Of a DNA stretch of 36,543 nucleotides, positions 28,968-36,543 are shown piece after piece. The translations under genes and the position numbers were made by a program. Under the pieces are notes generated by a model. The model saw only the letters and a list, made by a program, of their open reading frames with translations. It had not been told where the DNA came from and did no database searches. The stretch covers positions 1-36,543 of the forward strand of contig LWTK01000065.1 in NCBI GenBank assembly GCA_003326205.1, given 5' to 3'. The first letter of the stretch is position 1. Each line of letters begins with the position of its first letter. The stretch comes from Nostoc sp. ATCC 43529. GTDB lineage: Bacteria; Cyanobacteriota; Cyanobacteriia; Cyanobacteriales; Nostocaceae.

Positions 28968-29329
28968 TATCAAACTCCTCTAATATCGCAAGAATTTATT
29001 TCTAAGATTGTGAAAAACATTTTTTGAAATAATTTTTTATACTTAGGAAATACAAAAAATACTTAATTATTGTTCAAAGATTAAACCACTTGAAACGATC
29101 TTATGTCAACTAACGTTTTCATGTTCATGAATTCATGCATATAAATTTTCAATCAGTACTAAAACAATCATCTTTTAATAAATCTTTATTTAAAGAATAA
29201 AAATCTTGATAAAAAATTAATGATTTTTCTGAGTTATTTAACTAAATGCTGTTGTAATTTAGCACATTACTAATAGTTAGCAAGGTAATTTTTTTAACTT
29301 GTTAGGTCTTAGGCACACTCTACGATTCT

Positions 29330-29362
29330 TCTCTACGAGATGCTTTGCGTAGCTTGCTTCTC
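29330..29362. repeat. Dispersed CTACGAGATGCTTTGCG repeat
   Basis: This is a diverged copy of the repeat at 14118 (same CTCTACGAGA...GCGTAGCTTGCTTCT frame), immediately followed by another inverted-repeat element. Confidence 0.55.
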
Positions 29363-29364
29363 CA

Positions 29365-29439
29365 TACAAGTAGGACAAGTCGTAAACCATCTACGATAAA
29401 TGAAGCTTTCTAGAGATTTTTGCGTAAATCCTACTTGTA
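29365..29439. repeat. 75 bp inverted-repeat element
   Basis: TACAAGTAGGA (29365-29375) and TCCTACTTGTA (29429-29439) are perfect 11 bp inverted repeats. The right arm carries TTTGCGTAAATCCT, a variant of the AGGACTTACGCA end seen elsewhere in the window. Confidence 0.6.
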
Positions 29440-29699
29440 ATATAAGAAATATTTGGATCGAAATCTTTAGTTGAGAGTAATATCAATAGGCTACAAGGTT
29501 GTGATTGGCGTTTGACTATACATTTGGTCTTAGTAATTACTCTTATTATTTAGTATATTTTGTTAAATTTAACTCGTGAAATTAAAAATTACGCTCAATC
29601 AACATTTGGTAACGATGATAGCTCAAATTTAGCTAAAACCAGCTAATTTTTTGTAAAAAAGCTTATCCTATAAAACTATTGGGAGCAAATACTTTAATC

Positions 29700-30488
29700 A
29701 TGTGCCGTTTACTAGCCTACCTCGGTTCACCTATTTTCCTAGAAGATATTCTGTATAAACCAGAACATTCATTGATAGTCCAGAGTTATCAACCCCGTGA
29801 AATGACCTCTGGGATAGTAAATGCAGATGGCTTTGGTGTGGGTTGGTATCATACTCAAAAAAATATCGAACCTTTTACCTACAAAAATACCCTACCTATT
29901 TGGAATGACATTAATCTACCCAGTCTCAGCCGTTATATTGAATCAAAATGTGTACTTGCTTATATCCGTAGTGCGACACCAGGACAAGCGGTAGATTTTG
30001 CTAATTGTCAGCCATTTAACCATCAACAATTACTATTCATTCACAATGGAGGAATTGACAATTTCCGGCAAACATTACATAGAAAAATCCGTAGTACTTT
30101 AACTCAGGATTTTTACGAAATCATTAATGGTAGTACTGACTCCGAACACATTTTTGCATTGTTACTTTCACACATTCAAATTAATAAACATCGACCTCCA
30201 GAAAATGCTCTACGCAGTACATTATTAACGCTCTTAGAGATGGCAAAACGCTATCAAGTAAGAGCCTCACTCAATGTTATCTTTAGTGATGGGCATCGCT
30301 TGATAGCCTCTCGCTTTGCTACTAGTTTACCAGTGCCATCTCTTTACTGGATACGAAACGACCCCACTTTGCCCAAATCTGTCATTATTGCATCCGAACC
30401 TCTATTTAAAGGTAATTGGATTGCTTGTCCAGAAAATAGCATCATCACTGTGGGAACAGACTGTGAGATGAAAATAGAGCAAATCTAA
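29700..30488 (+). CDS. Class II glutamine amidotransferase (YafJ/EgtC-like)
   Basis: This is a 262-residue Ntn-hydrolase of the class II glutamine amidotransferase group. After removal of Met the catalytic Cys would be N-terminal (MCRLLAYLGSP), which fixes the start at 29700 although the open frame begins 21 bases earlier. Other motifs are NADGFGVGWY near 45, AYIRSATPGQAV near 90, CQPFNHQQLLFIHNGGIDNF near 105 and STDSEHIFALLL near 140. Free-standing members include EgtC of ergothioneine synthesis, which hydrolyses a gamma-glutamyl bond, and YafJ-type proteins of unknown function. A GCS2-type ligase (an EgtA-like step) lies 12 kb away, but no EgtB or EgtD is in the window, so an ergothioneine role is only a possibility. 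Confidence 0.88.
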   Translation: MCRLLAYLGSPIFLEDILYKPEHSLIVQSYQPREMTSGIVNADGFGVGWYHTQKNIEPFTYKNTLPIWNDINLPSLSRYIESKCVLAYIRSATPGQAVDFANCQPFNHQQLLFIHNGGIDNFRQTLHRKIRSTLTQDFYEIINGSTDSEHIFALLLSHIQINKHRPPENALRSTLLTLLEMAKRYQVRASLNVIFSDGHRLIASRFATSLPVPSLYWIRNDPTLPKSVIIASEPLFKGNWIACPENSIITVGTDCEMKIEQI

Positions 30489-30607
30489 CTTTAGTTTCAA
30501 AGGAGATTTGAAAAATCTTTTTGTTTTTGTTGACTGTTAAATCTTGACCGTTGACTGAGGAGTTATTCTCCTTGTTATTTAGAGCCTATTTATAAAGTAA
30601 ATATTAA

Positions 30608-30715
30608 GTAGGGTGTGTTACGGCTATGTAAGGATTTGGGAATTCGAGAAAGTGATAATTAGCCGCAGGGTACTAAGAAAGATGGTGCGTTAAGCGTTGC
30701 TATAACGCACCCTAC
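30608..30715. repeat. 108 bp GTAGGGTG inverted-repeat element
   Basis: GTAGGGTGTGTTA (30608-30620) and TAACGCACCCTAC (30703-30715) are inverted repeats with one mismatch. A further hairpin, GTGCGTTA/TAACGCAC, lies at the right end. It belongs to a class of palindromic repeats abundant in cyanobacterial spacers. Confidence 0.65.
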
Positions 30716-30720
30716 TGGTC

Positions 30721-30847
30721 TGGCAAGCCTAAATTGATGCAAAAATTGTAGGTTGGGTTGAGGCTCTGCGAAACCCAACACCCGGATCAATGTTGGGTTT
30801 CGTTCCTCAACCCAACCTACTCCTAATGCACTATTTTAAGCTTGCCA
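30721..30847. repeat. Nested inverted repeats, GTAGGTTGGGTTGAGG type
   Basis: TGGCAAGCCTAAA (30721-30733) and TTTAAGCTTGCCA (30835-30847) enclose a perfect 16 bp inverted repeat, GTAGGTTGGGTTGAGG / CCTCAACCCAACCTAC (30748-30763 and 30805-30820). Inside that is CGAAACCCAACA/TGTTGGGTTTCG. This gives three concentric palindromes, probably successive insertions. With the element at 30608 they fill most of the 397 bp spacer 30489-30885. Confidence 0.65.
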
Positions 30848-30885
30848 CGCCACTACAATTTAAGGTTTACTTTATAAATTATCTC

Positions 30886-32346
30886 TTACTTTTTATTCAA
30901 CAAAACAAAATCGTAATTAGTCCCAGAAGTACAACGCTCACAACGCTCAACTCTGACTAACAAAGCTTCTCCTTGACGCTTACCTGAAGGGGAAAACATA
31001 ATATTTCCTGTAGCTCCAGAAGTTGAAAAATCAGGATTAGATAGTGCCTTTTGCAAGCCTTCGCGGGTGTTATCTTTTTTCAAGCCAGCGATAATTACTT
31101 GCATTGCATCATAAGCTCCCGCTGTTCTCTGATTTACCCGTGCCTTCCAAAGGCCAAGAGCATTTTCCGCAAATGGGTTATTTTTATTAACATCATAATG
31201 CCAATACACAGGTACTACCATTCCTTCGACATCCTTGGCATTTTCTAAAGTTTTTCCACTATACATAGTTTCGGAACCAAACAGTGGTTTTCTGCCTTTA
31301 ACCTCTTGTGCAACTTTAGTAGCATAACTTATACTTCTGAGTGAAGGTATTAGTAAAAAACCACTGGCGTTTTCTGTTTCTATAGCTCCATCTACAAAAG
31401 CTCTAGGGTCAAAATTTTTATCTGCCAAATTGCAAGGCGTAGTAATAACTTTACTGCCATATTGTTCGATCGCTTGGGTGTACTGTTCTACAAGTACCTT
31501 ACTAGATGAAGAATTTGAATTATTTCCTGAGGTACGAATATCGCCACAAATAGCAATATTTCTTCCTTGCCGAGCAATGTAACGAGCATGAGTATCTACT
31601 AAATTTTCATATAGAGGATTTATATGAAATAAGTAATTATTTTTGGCAGTATTCTGCTGATTATTTATTGAATTTTGTTCTATGTTTTCTGAATTTTCTG
31701 CTTGATTTGGACGCTCCACAGGAAAGACTAACACCAAGCCTTTCTCATTATAAATTTTAGCATCACGCCTCACACCCACAGCAGCAACAATGCTCTGGTC
31801 TTCAACTAATTCCTTATCTAGCTTTTCCCCATCTTCTCGATTCTCAGTACTTGCAATTACAATTTGCAATTTTTTACCATTGATTCCGCCTTGATTGTTA
31901 ACTTCATTTTGAGCTTGAGCTACACCACGCAAAATTTCTTCTGCTAAATTCTGATCGAAGTTAACTGGTGCAATAACAGCAACTTTTAGGCTTTCTGAAT
32001 TATCCCGTGCAATTGTAGCATTATTTAAATAAATTAAACTTTCTGGATCGTTGGGGTTATTTTTCAGAGATGCGGTAAACTTTTCCACAGCAGTGCTGAA
32101 ATTTTTCTCACTAAAAGCTTTAACTCCATCTCTTTTTTCTGGGTATGTTTGTACTTTTACTAAAATCCTCGTACCCAAATTTATTAAGGAAGGTTTATTT
32201 GAGAATTCTATAGATGAAGGTTGCCCAGAATTTGGTGATATGAGAGTAGAAGAAAGTTTGCTAATCAACCAAAAAAGAATTGCTACCATTAGTCCAGCCA
32301 AACCGAGAGAAATAAGTAGCTTCAAGTTTTCTTTTTTATTTGTCAT
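30886..32346 (-). CDS. Membrane-anchored periplasmic-binding-protein (Leu/Ile/Val type) with TPR-like segment
   Basis: This 486-residue protein has an N-terminal membrane anchor (LKLLISLGLAGLMVAILFWL, about 9-28) instead of a cleavable signal. A TPR-like helix pair follows (FSEKNFSTAVEKFTASLKNN, about 77-96, then PNDPESLIYLNNA). The type 1 periplasmic-binding domain starts LKVAVIAPVNFDQNLAEEIL near 115, with GVAQAQNEVNNQGGINGKKL near 136 and the late AGAYDAMQVIIAGL motif. Such domains bind amino acids or amides. No ABC permease or ATPase is adjacent; instead the gene lies 62 bp downstream of a Ser/Thr kinase on the same strand. I therefore favour a sensory or regulatory role over transport, which is inference. 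I chose the ATG at 32346 over a TTG at 32361. Confidence 0.82.
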   Translation of the reverse strand: MTNKKENLKLLISLGLAGLMVAILFWLISKLSSTLISPNSGQPSSIEFSNKPSLINLGTRILVKVQTYPEKRDGVKAFSEKNFSTAVEKFTASLKNNPNDPESLIYLNNATIARDNSESLKVAVIAPVNFDQNLAEEILRGVAQAQNEVNNQGGINGKKLQIVIASTENREDGEKLDKELVEDQSIVAAVGVRRDAKIYNEKGLVLVFPVERPNQAENSENIEQNSINNQQNTAKNNYLFHINPLYENLVDTHARYIARQGRNIAICGDIRTSGNNSNSSSSKVLVEQYTQAIEQYGSKVITTPCNLADKNFDPRAFVDGAIETENASGFLLIPSLRSISYATKVAQEVKGRKPLFGSETMYSGKTLENAKDVEGMVVPVYWHYDVNKNNPFAENALGLWKARVNQRTAGAYDAMQVIIAGLKKDNTREGLQKALSNPDFSTSGATGNIMFSPSGKRQGEALLVRVERCERCTSGTNYDFVLLNKK

Positions 32347-32408
32347 AAATAATTTACCCAATTATACTAAAATATATCAAAAATTAAGATATTGTAAATT
32401 AGCTAATA

Positions 32409-33785
32409 CTACAAATATTGAGAAATAATTTTGTTTATTATTTCCCAGACACCTACAATAATAACTGTCAAGAAACCCGCAAGCACAACTAGCAAAATCA
32501 CAAGCAGCAGTCCATTTATACCAGATTGTATAATATTTGGAGTTAGCAAATTTCTGAAACTCAAAACAACAAGGAAATTTGCTATGACAGCAATGATAAT
32601 TAAAGAAGCTTTTTCTACAAGGGAACGAGATTGAATAAATACTAATCCTGCTAAAATTAGCAACCACAATCCTGAGCTAATCCAAGTGGTTCCGAGAAAA
32701 GTGAACAAAGCGATCGCCAAGAACGAACTACCACTTGCAGCAATTATCGCTCCCGACAATAATTGAGTATTAGAAAATAGCGATAAATATCTAGAACCAG
32801 TTGATTGTTCTTCAACAGATGATTGTGTTTCTAATAGGGCAAAAGGTGAAAGAACTGTAGGGGGTAATGTATTTCTTAATCGTGGTAATTTCTTCAAATC
32901 TTGTAATACAGCTTGTGCAGACTGATAACGCTGTTCGTGATTTTCTTGAATTAGTTTATCAATAATTAACTCTAATTCATGACTTATAGGTTGCTTTAAA
33001 TACTGTCGCCAGCTAGAAGTCCAACTATAGCCTTGTTTCATCCACAAACTCGATGGAGAAATATTAGTTAGCAGATGAAAGCAAGTTATTCCTAAACTGT
33101 AGAGATCGCTGGAAGGAAAGACTTTACCCAATTGCATTTGCTCAATGGGTGCATAACCCAATGAACCAATAATTGTTCCTATTGCAGTGTTGCTAGTTTC
33201 CCTCCTTTGCTTTGACACCCCAAAATCAATTAGCACTAATTTATTATCATTTTGACGACGAACAATATTTTCTGGCTTCAGATCTCGGTGAATTATCTCT
33301 TGCTCGTGTACGGCTACCAGCACAGATAATAGATCGTGCAAAAAATCTCGAATTTTACCTTCATCAAAAACTCCGTACTGTTTTAATTCCTGCAACAGAT
33401 TTTGTCCTTCAATAAACTGCTGCACTAAATATAGATATTCGCCTTCCTTAAAATATGCATACAAATTGGGAATTTGCAGATGTTCCCCTAATTCTTTGAG
33501 ACGTTTGGCTTCTCGTTCAAACAACTCAGTTGCTTTTTTGTGTGCGCCAGTGCCTTGAGAGCCATAAAATTGACTTAAAACCAACTGCTTAACAACACAT
33601 TGTTCATTGAGCTTGTCTATATCTTCTGCTACATATGTGCGTGCAAACCCTCCTCTCCCTAACAATCCAACAATCCGATAACGATTTCTGAGCAGAGGTA
33701 TCAACTTTGCCCCGCAACTGAGACAGAAATTTGTCCCATCAGGATTTTGAGGATTTTCGCAATTAGGATTCAGGCAGCAGATCAT
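32409..33785 (-). CDS. Zinc-ribbon Ser/Thr protein kinase with C-terminal membrane helices
   Basis: This is a 458-residue Hanks-type kinase. An N-terminal zinc ribbon has CLNPNCENPQNPDGTNFCLSCG (Cys pairs, residues 4-25, apart from one extra Cys). The kinase domain runs from about 35 to 300: glycine loop LLGRGGFARTY, the Lys in CVVKQL, catalytic loop IIHRDLKPENIV, metal loop LIDFGVSK and activation segment GSLGYAPIEQ. All catalytic residues are present, so it should be active. Residues 335-450 contain about four membrane helices (AIALFTFLGTTWISSGLWLL, SLIIIAVIANFLVVLSF, LLLVILLVVLAGFLTVIIVG). This zinc-ribbon kinase architecture is common in filamentous cyanobacteria. The following gene, a membrane-anchored binding protein, could be its sensor partner or substrate. 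The start ATG is at 33785. Confidence 0.92.
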   Translation of the reverse strand: MICCLNPNCENPQNPDGTNFCLSCGAKLIPLLRNRYRIVGLLGRGGFARTYVAEDIDKLNEQCVVKQLVLSQFYGSQGTGAHKKATELFEREAKRLKELGEHLQIPNLYAYFKEGEYLYLVQQFIEGQNLLQELKQYGVFDEGKIRDFLHDLLSVLVAVHEQEIIHRDLKPENIVRRQNDNKLVLIDFGVSKQRRETSNTAIGTIIGSLGYAPIEQMQLGKVFPSSDLYSLGITCFHLLTNISPSSLWMKQGYSWTSSWRQYLKQPISHELELIIDKLIQENHEQRYQSAQAVLQDLKKLPRLRNTLPPTVLSPFALLETQSSVEEQSTGSRYLSLFSNTQLLSGAIIAASGSSFLAIALFTFLGTTWISSGLWLLILAGLVFIQSRSLVEKASLIIIAVIANFLVVLSFRNLLTPNIIQSGINGLLLVILLVVLAGFLTVIIVGVWEIINKIISQYL

Positions 33786-34304
33786 AATAATTATCTTATC
33801 GCTGTCATTTTATTAATTTTTAAAATATACCTTAAATTCAGTAGAAACTTTGTACTGAAACGTTTCTACATGGATAATAAATGAGGGGCGATACACCCTT
33901 GCAAACTAACTCGATATGTAATCAACAGTACAATTAATGGTCTTTTGTTAACAATAGCCCCATAAACTAATCCTTCTGCTTCTTAAATCAACCCTAATTC
34001 TCATCACTGATATCTCGTCTTGGAAAACATAGGGAGTGGGGGAGAATTCCTAACTCTTGAGTCAACACTCAACAGTTAACAGTCAACAGTACAGGTAACA
34101 TCAGCTTTTTTTCATCCCCTGAACGCCGCAATTACCCCACACTCGCCATTGTAGTCTTGATAAAAGTCTCCGCAATTGTGACGATTACGCTAGAATTATT
34201 AAAGGTTCTTTACAGAATTTGCCGATCGCCCCCAATTCTGTTAGAAAAGCCTAGCACTCAAATGTAAATCTATAAACCCCCTCTAAAGTTCACCCAAAGC
34301 TTCT
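33786..34304. other. Divergent spacer between kinase and typA
   Basis: No gene is seen. GTCAACACTCAACAGTTAAC-type short repeats lie at 34061-34092, and the region must hold the promoters of both divergent genes. I could not identify a reliable -35/-10 pair or a strong ribosome site for typA. Confidence 0.5.
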
Positions 34305-36095
34305 ATGACGCTCCCAATTCGCAACGTCGCAATTATCGCCCACGTTGACCACGGCAAAACCACCCTGGTTGATGCACTCCTCAAACAGTCCGGCATTTTC
34401 CGTGAAGGTGAAGACGTTCCGGATTGCGTCATGGACTCCAACGCCCTAGAACGGGAACGGGGAATTACAATTTTGTCTAAAAACACAGCGGTTCGCTACA
34501 AAGAAACGCTGATTAATATTGTTGATACACCCGGACACGCTGACTTCGGTGGCGAAGTAGAACGCGTACTCGGCATGGTTGACGGATGTCTTCTAATTGT
34601 CGATGCTAACGAAGGCCCCATGCCCCAAACCCGCTTTGTACTCAAAAAAGCCTTGGAAAAAGGGCTACGCCCCATCGTTGTGATCAACAAAATCGACCGT
34701 GCCAAAGCCGATCCACACGTCGCTGTTGATAAAGTATTGGATCTGTTCTTAGAATTAGGCGCAGATGAAGACCAGTGTGATTTTACCTATCTGTTTGCCT
34801 CCGGTATGGGAGGTTATGCCAAAGAAAGCATGGAAGCAGAATCGGTAGATATGCAACCACTGTTTAATGCGATTCTGCACCACGTTCCACCACCAGTAGG
34901 CGACGTGAATAAGCCGCTGCAATTGCAAGTTACAACCCTAGATTATTCTGAATACCTCGGACGAATTGTCATTGGCAGAATTCACAACGGTGTGATTCGC
35001 GCCGGACAACAAGCGGCACTTGTAACAGAAAATGGCACAATTGTCAAGTCTAAAATCAGCAAATTGCTAGGTTTTGAAGGGCTGAAGCGGGTGGAGATGG
35101 AAGAAGCATCCGCAGGTTATATTGTGGCTGTTGCTGGTTTTGCAGATGCCAACATTGGCGAAACAATTACAGACCCCAACGAACCGCAAGCATTACCACT
35201 AATTAAAGTGGACGAACCAACCTTGCAAATGACCTTCTGGGTGAACGATTCACCTTTTGCAGGTCAAGAAGGCAAATTGGTGACATCAAGACAAGTGCGC
35301 GATCGCCTTTTCCGCGAATTAGAAACCAACGTGGCATTGCGGGTTGAAGAAACCGATTCTCCCGACAAATTCCTGGTTTCTGGTCGTGGCGAATTGCACT
35401 TGGGTATCTTAATTGAAACCATGCGCCGCGAAGGCTTCGAGTTTCAGGTATCTCAGCCACAGGTAATTTACCGCGAAGTCAACGGCCAACCTTGCGAACC
35501 TTACGAACTGTTGGTGTTAGACGTTCCTACTGATGCCGTAGGTAGCTGTATCGAACGCCTGGGACAACGCAAAGGCGAAATGCAAGATATGCAACCGGGT
35601 AGTGGCGATCGTACTCAGTTAGAGTTTGTGATTCCCGCCCGTGGTTTGATTGGTTTCCGCGGCGAATTCATGCGGATGACTCGCGGCGAAGGCATCATGA
35701 ACCACAGCTTCCTTGACTACCGTCAACTCAGTGGTGACATTGAAGCCCGGAACAAAGGCGTTTTAATCTCCTTTGAAGAAGGCGTTGCTACCTTCTACGC
35801 CATGAAGAACGCCGAAGATAGAGGCTCGTTCTTTATTACTCCCGGCACCAAAGTTTACAGAGGTATGATTGTTGGCGAACACAATCGTCCTCAAGACTTG
35901 GAATTGAATGTCTGCAAAACCAAGCAGTTAACCAACCACCGCGCGTCCGGTGGCGATGAACTCGTGCAGTTGCAAGCACCAATAGAAATGAGTCTAGAGC
36001 GTGCTTTGGAATACATAGGCCCTGATGAATTGGTGGAAGTTACACCCAAATCAATTCGTCTGCGGAAGATGGCGAAGAAGTTAGCGAAACGGTAA
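34305..36095 (+). CDS. typA: Translational GTPase TypA/BipA
   Basis: This is a 596-residue ribosome-binding GTPase of the EF-G/LepA superfamily, involved in ribosome assembly and in cold and other stress responses. The G domain (1-200) has G1 AHVDHGKTT, switch 1 ERERGIT, G3 DTPGHADFGGE, G4 NKIDRAKADP and a G5-like FASGMGGYA. Domain II starts near 205 (LQVTTLDYSEYLGRIVIGRI). Domains III and V follow (GRGELHLGILIETMRREG, PARGLIGFRGEFMRMTRGEG). The TypA-specific C-terminal domain begins with the segment DRGSFFITPGTKVYRGMIVG and contains VCKTKQLTNHRASG. The full length matches the family. It starts at the ATG at 34305 and is followed by a strong terminator at 36120, so it is monocistronic. Confidence 0.97.
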   Translation: MTLPIRNVAIIAHVDHGKTTLVDALLKQSGIFREGEDVPDCVMDSNALERERGITILSKNTAVRYKETLINIVDTPGHADFGGEVERVLGMVDGCLLIVDANEGPMPQTRFVLKKALEKGLRPIVVINKIDRAKADPHVAVDKVLDLFLELGADEDQCDFTYLFASGMGGYAKESMEAESVDMQPLFNAILHHVPPPVGDVNKPLQLQVTTLDYSEYLGRIVIGRIHNGVIRAGQQAALVTENGTIVKSKISKLLGFEGLKRVEMEEASAGYIVAVAGFADANIGETITDPNEPQALPLIKVDEPTLQMTFWVNDSPFAGQEGKLVTSRQVRDRLFRELETNVALRVEETDSPDKFLVSGRGELHLGILIETMRREGFEFQVSQPQVIYREVNGQPCEPYELLVLDVPTDAVGSCIERLGQRKGEMQDMQPGSGDRTQLEFVIPARGLIGFRGEFMRMTRGEGIMNHSFLDYRQLSGDIEARNKGVLISFEEGVATFYAMKNAEDRGSFFITPGTKVYRGMIVGEHNRPQDLELNVCKTKQLTNHRASGGDELVQLQAPIEMSLERALEYIGPDELVEVTPKSIRLRKMAKKLAKR

Positions 36096-36119
36096 GTAAA
36101 AATTCTGAATTAATTTAAG

Positions 36120-36147
36120 AAGCCCACTAACGTGGGCTTTTTATTTT
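36120..36147 (+). terminator. Rho-independent terminator of typA
   Basis: AAGCCCAC-TAAC-GTGGGCTT forms a perfect 8 bp stem with a 4-base loop and runs into a T-rich tail (TTTTTATTTT), 24 bases after the typA stop. Confidence 0.9.
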
Positions 36148-36263
36148 GTTATTGACATCCTTTTTAAGGGATTAAATGACAACGCTTTATACACTTGAAC
36201 TCCATACCTGTATGTAGCTTAGAAATTAATTTTGTGAGATGTATCCCATATTCCGCAGGTTAG

Positions 36264-36543
36264 TTAAGAAAGAAGATAATATTTTCGACAAGGAGCACCA
36301 AAAAACTGGAGAATCCATTGCCTTTCATGGGTTAAGTTGGCAATTTGCTTTATTTGGGCGACAGTAACCAAATGAATTGACATAAAACATTGGAACACCC
36401 AACGTAAGGTTGGAGTAGAAGTTGGTTTACCCAACTGATTATCAATAGTTTTTTTGGCTCGTTCTAAGGCTTGACGTAAAGCTCTTTGACCGAGACTATA
36501 AACAAGCAGACACAAACCCATAACCATTGCTAGTGCAGCAACT
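36264..36543 (-). mobile_element. IS1634-like transposase, C-terminal part, continues beyond window
   Basis: The minus-strand frame is open to the window edge. It encodes VAALAMVMGLCLLVYSLGQR, then QLGKPTSTPTLRWVFQCFM and ILQFFGAPCRKYYLLS at the C-terminus. This is the characteristic end of the large IS1634-group transposases of cyanobacteria (DDE type, cut-and-paste). Only about 93 residues are inside the window, so intactness cannot be judged. Downstream, CCCATATTCCGCAGGTTAG near 36245 could be part of the element's terminal repeat, but the partner end is outside the window. Confidence 0.85.

Larger units (their letters stand above)
28968..29699. other. AT-rich divergent spacer with two repeats
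   Basis: This 730 bp spacer between the divergent GumC-like and amidotransferase genes has no credible gene. It must contain both promoters. It holds a dispersed CTACGAGATGCTTTGCG repeat (29330-29362) and a 75 bp inverted repeat at 29365-29439. Confidence 0.55.

Noticed and set aside
16910..30488. An ergothioneine pathway (EgtA-like ligase and EgtC-like amidotransferase)
   Set aside because: The two genes are 12 kb apart on opposite strands, and EgtB and EgtD are not in the window.

Overview
The window is chromosomal DNA from a filamentous, probably heterocyst-forming cyanobacterium of the Nostoc/Calothrix/Tolypothrix type. HIP1 octamers (GCGATCGC) recur in both genes and spacers. Many spacers carry short tandem heptamer repeats and palindromic interspersed repeats. 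The gene content (Mo-nitrogenase C-terminal-domain protein, multi-PAS histidine kinase, zinc-ribbon Ser/Thr kinase, GumC-type polysaccharide co-polymerase, RTX/haemolysin-type repeat proteins) is typical of that group. The assignment rests on sequence style and recognised families, not on a database search.

Layout. 1-9.4 kb: a tandem family of RTX calcium-binding proteins, with one gene cut by the window edge, one decayed copy and two complete genes. Each complete gene is preceded by the same duplicated leader. 9.5-12.7 kb: DAHP synthase, a GNAT acetyltransferase whose 3' end runs over a dead short-chain dehydrogenase fragment, and a nitroreductase. 12.9-18 kb, all minus strand: a sulfonate-binding lipoprotein (SsuA), a repeat-rich 0.8 kb spacer, a class II aldolase overlapping a cysteine-dioxygenase-like cupin, an IscB N-terminal stub with a possible relic guide-RNA scaffold, and a glutamate-cysteine-ligase-like enzyme. 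18.6-20.8 kb, plus strand: a TerB/Mo-nitrogenase-C protein, a four-helix-bundle (S23) protein inside heptamer repeats, and Obg. 20.8-23.4 kb: a PAS histidine kinase carrying an in-frame miniature element. 23.9-26.2 kb: two tandem vWA proteins, a small coiled-coil protein and a convergent HxlR regulator. 26.2-29 kb: a textbook miniature inverted-repeat element, then the GumC/BY-kinase-like protein. 29.7-33.8 kb: a class II glutamine amidotransferase, then a kinase/periplasmic-binding-protein pair on the minus strand. 34.3-36.1 kb: TypA/BipA. The window ends inside an IS1634-like transposase.

How the genes may work together. The RTX block looks like a set of paralogous secreted or surface proteins built from constant boxes alternating with variable Tyr/Asp-rich loops; no type I secretion genes are visible. 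SsuA, the flavin-type nitroreductase, the CDO-like cupin, the aldolase and the GCS-like ligase suggest organosulfur/thiol metabolism, but SsuBCD are not here. The Ser/Thr kinase and the membrane-anchored binding protein are 62 bp apart and look like a two-gene sensory unit. The two vWA genes plus the coiled-coil gene look like another small module.

The strongest unusual signals are: (1) a 146 bp miniature element with 13 bp inverted ends and a 10 bp target duplication that adds exactly 52 codons to a histidine kinase; (2) a 226 bp miniature element with a 10 bp target duplication; (3) the constant/variable cassette structure and duplicated leaders of the RTX genes; (4) an IscB stub ending at the start of RuvC; (5) the kinase/binding-protein pair. 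I see no tRNA, rRNA, CRISPR array or cas gene.
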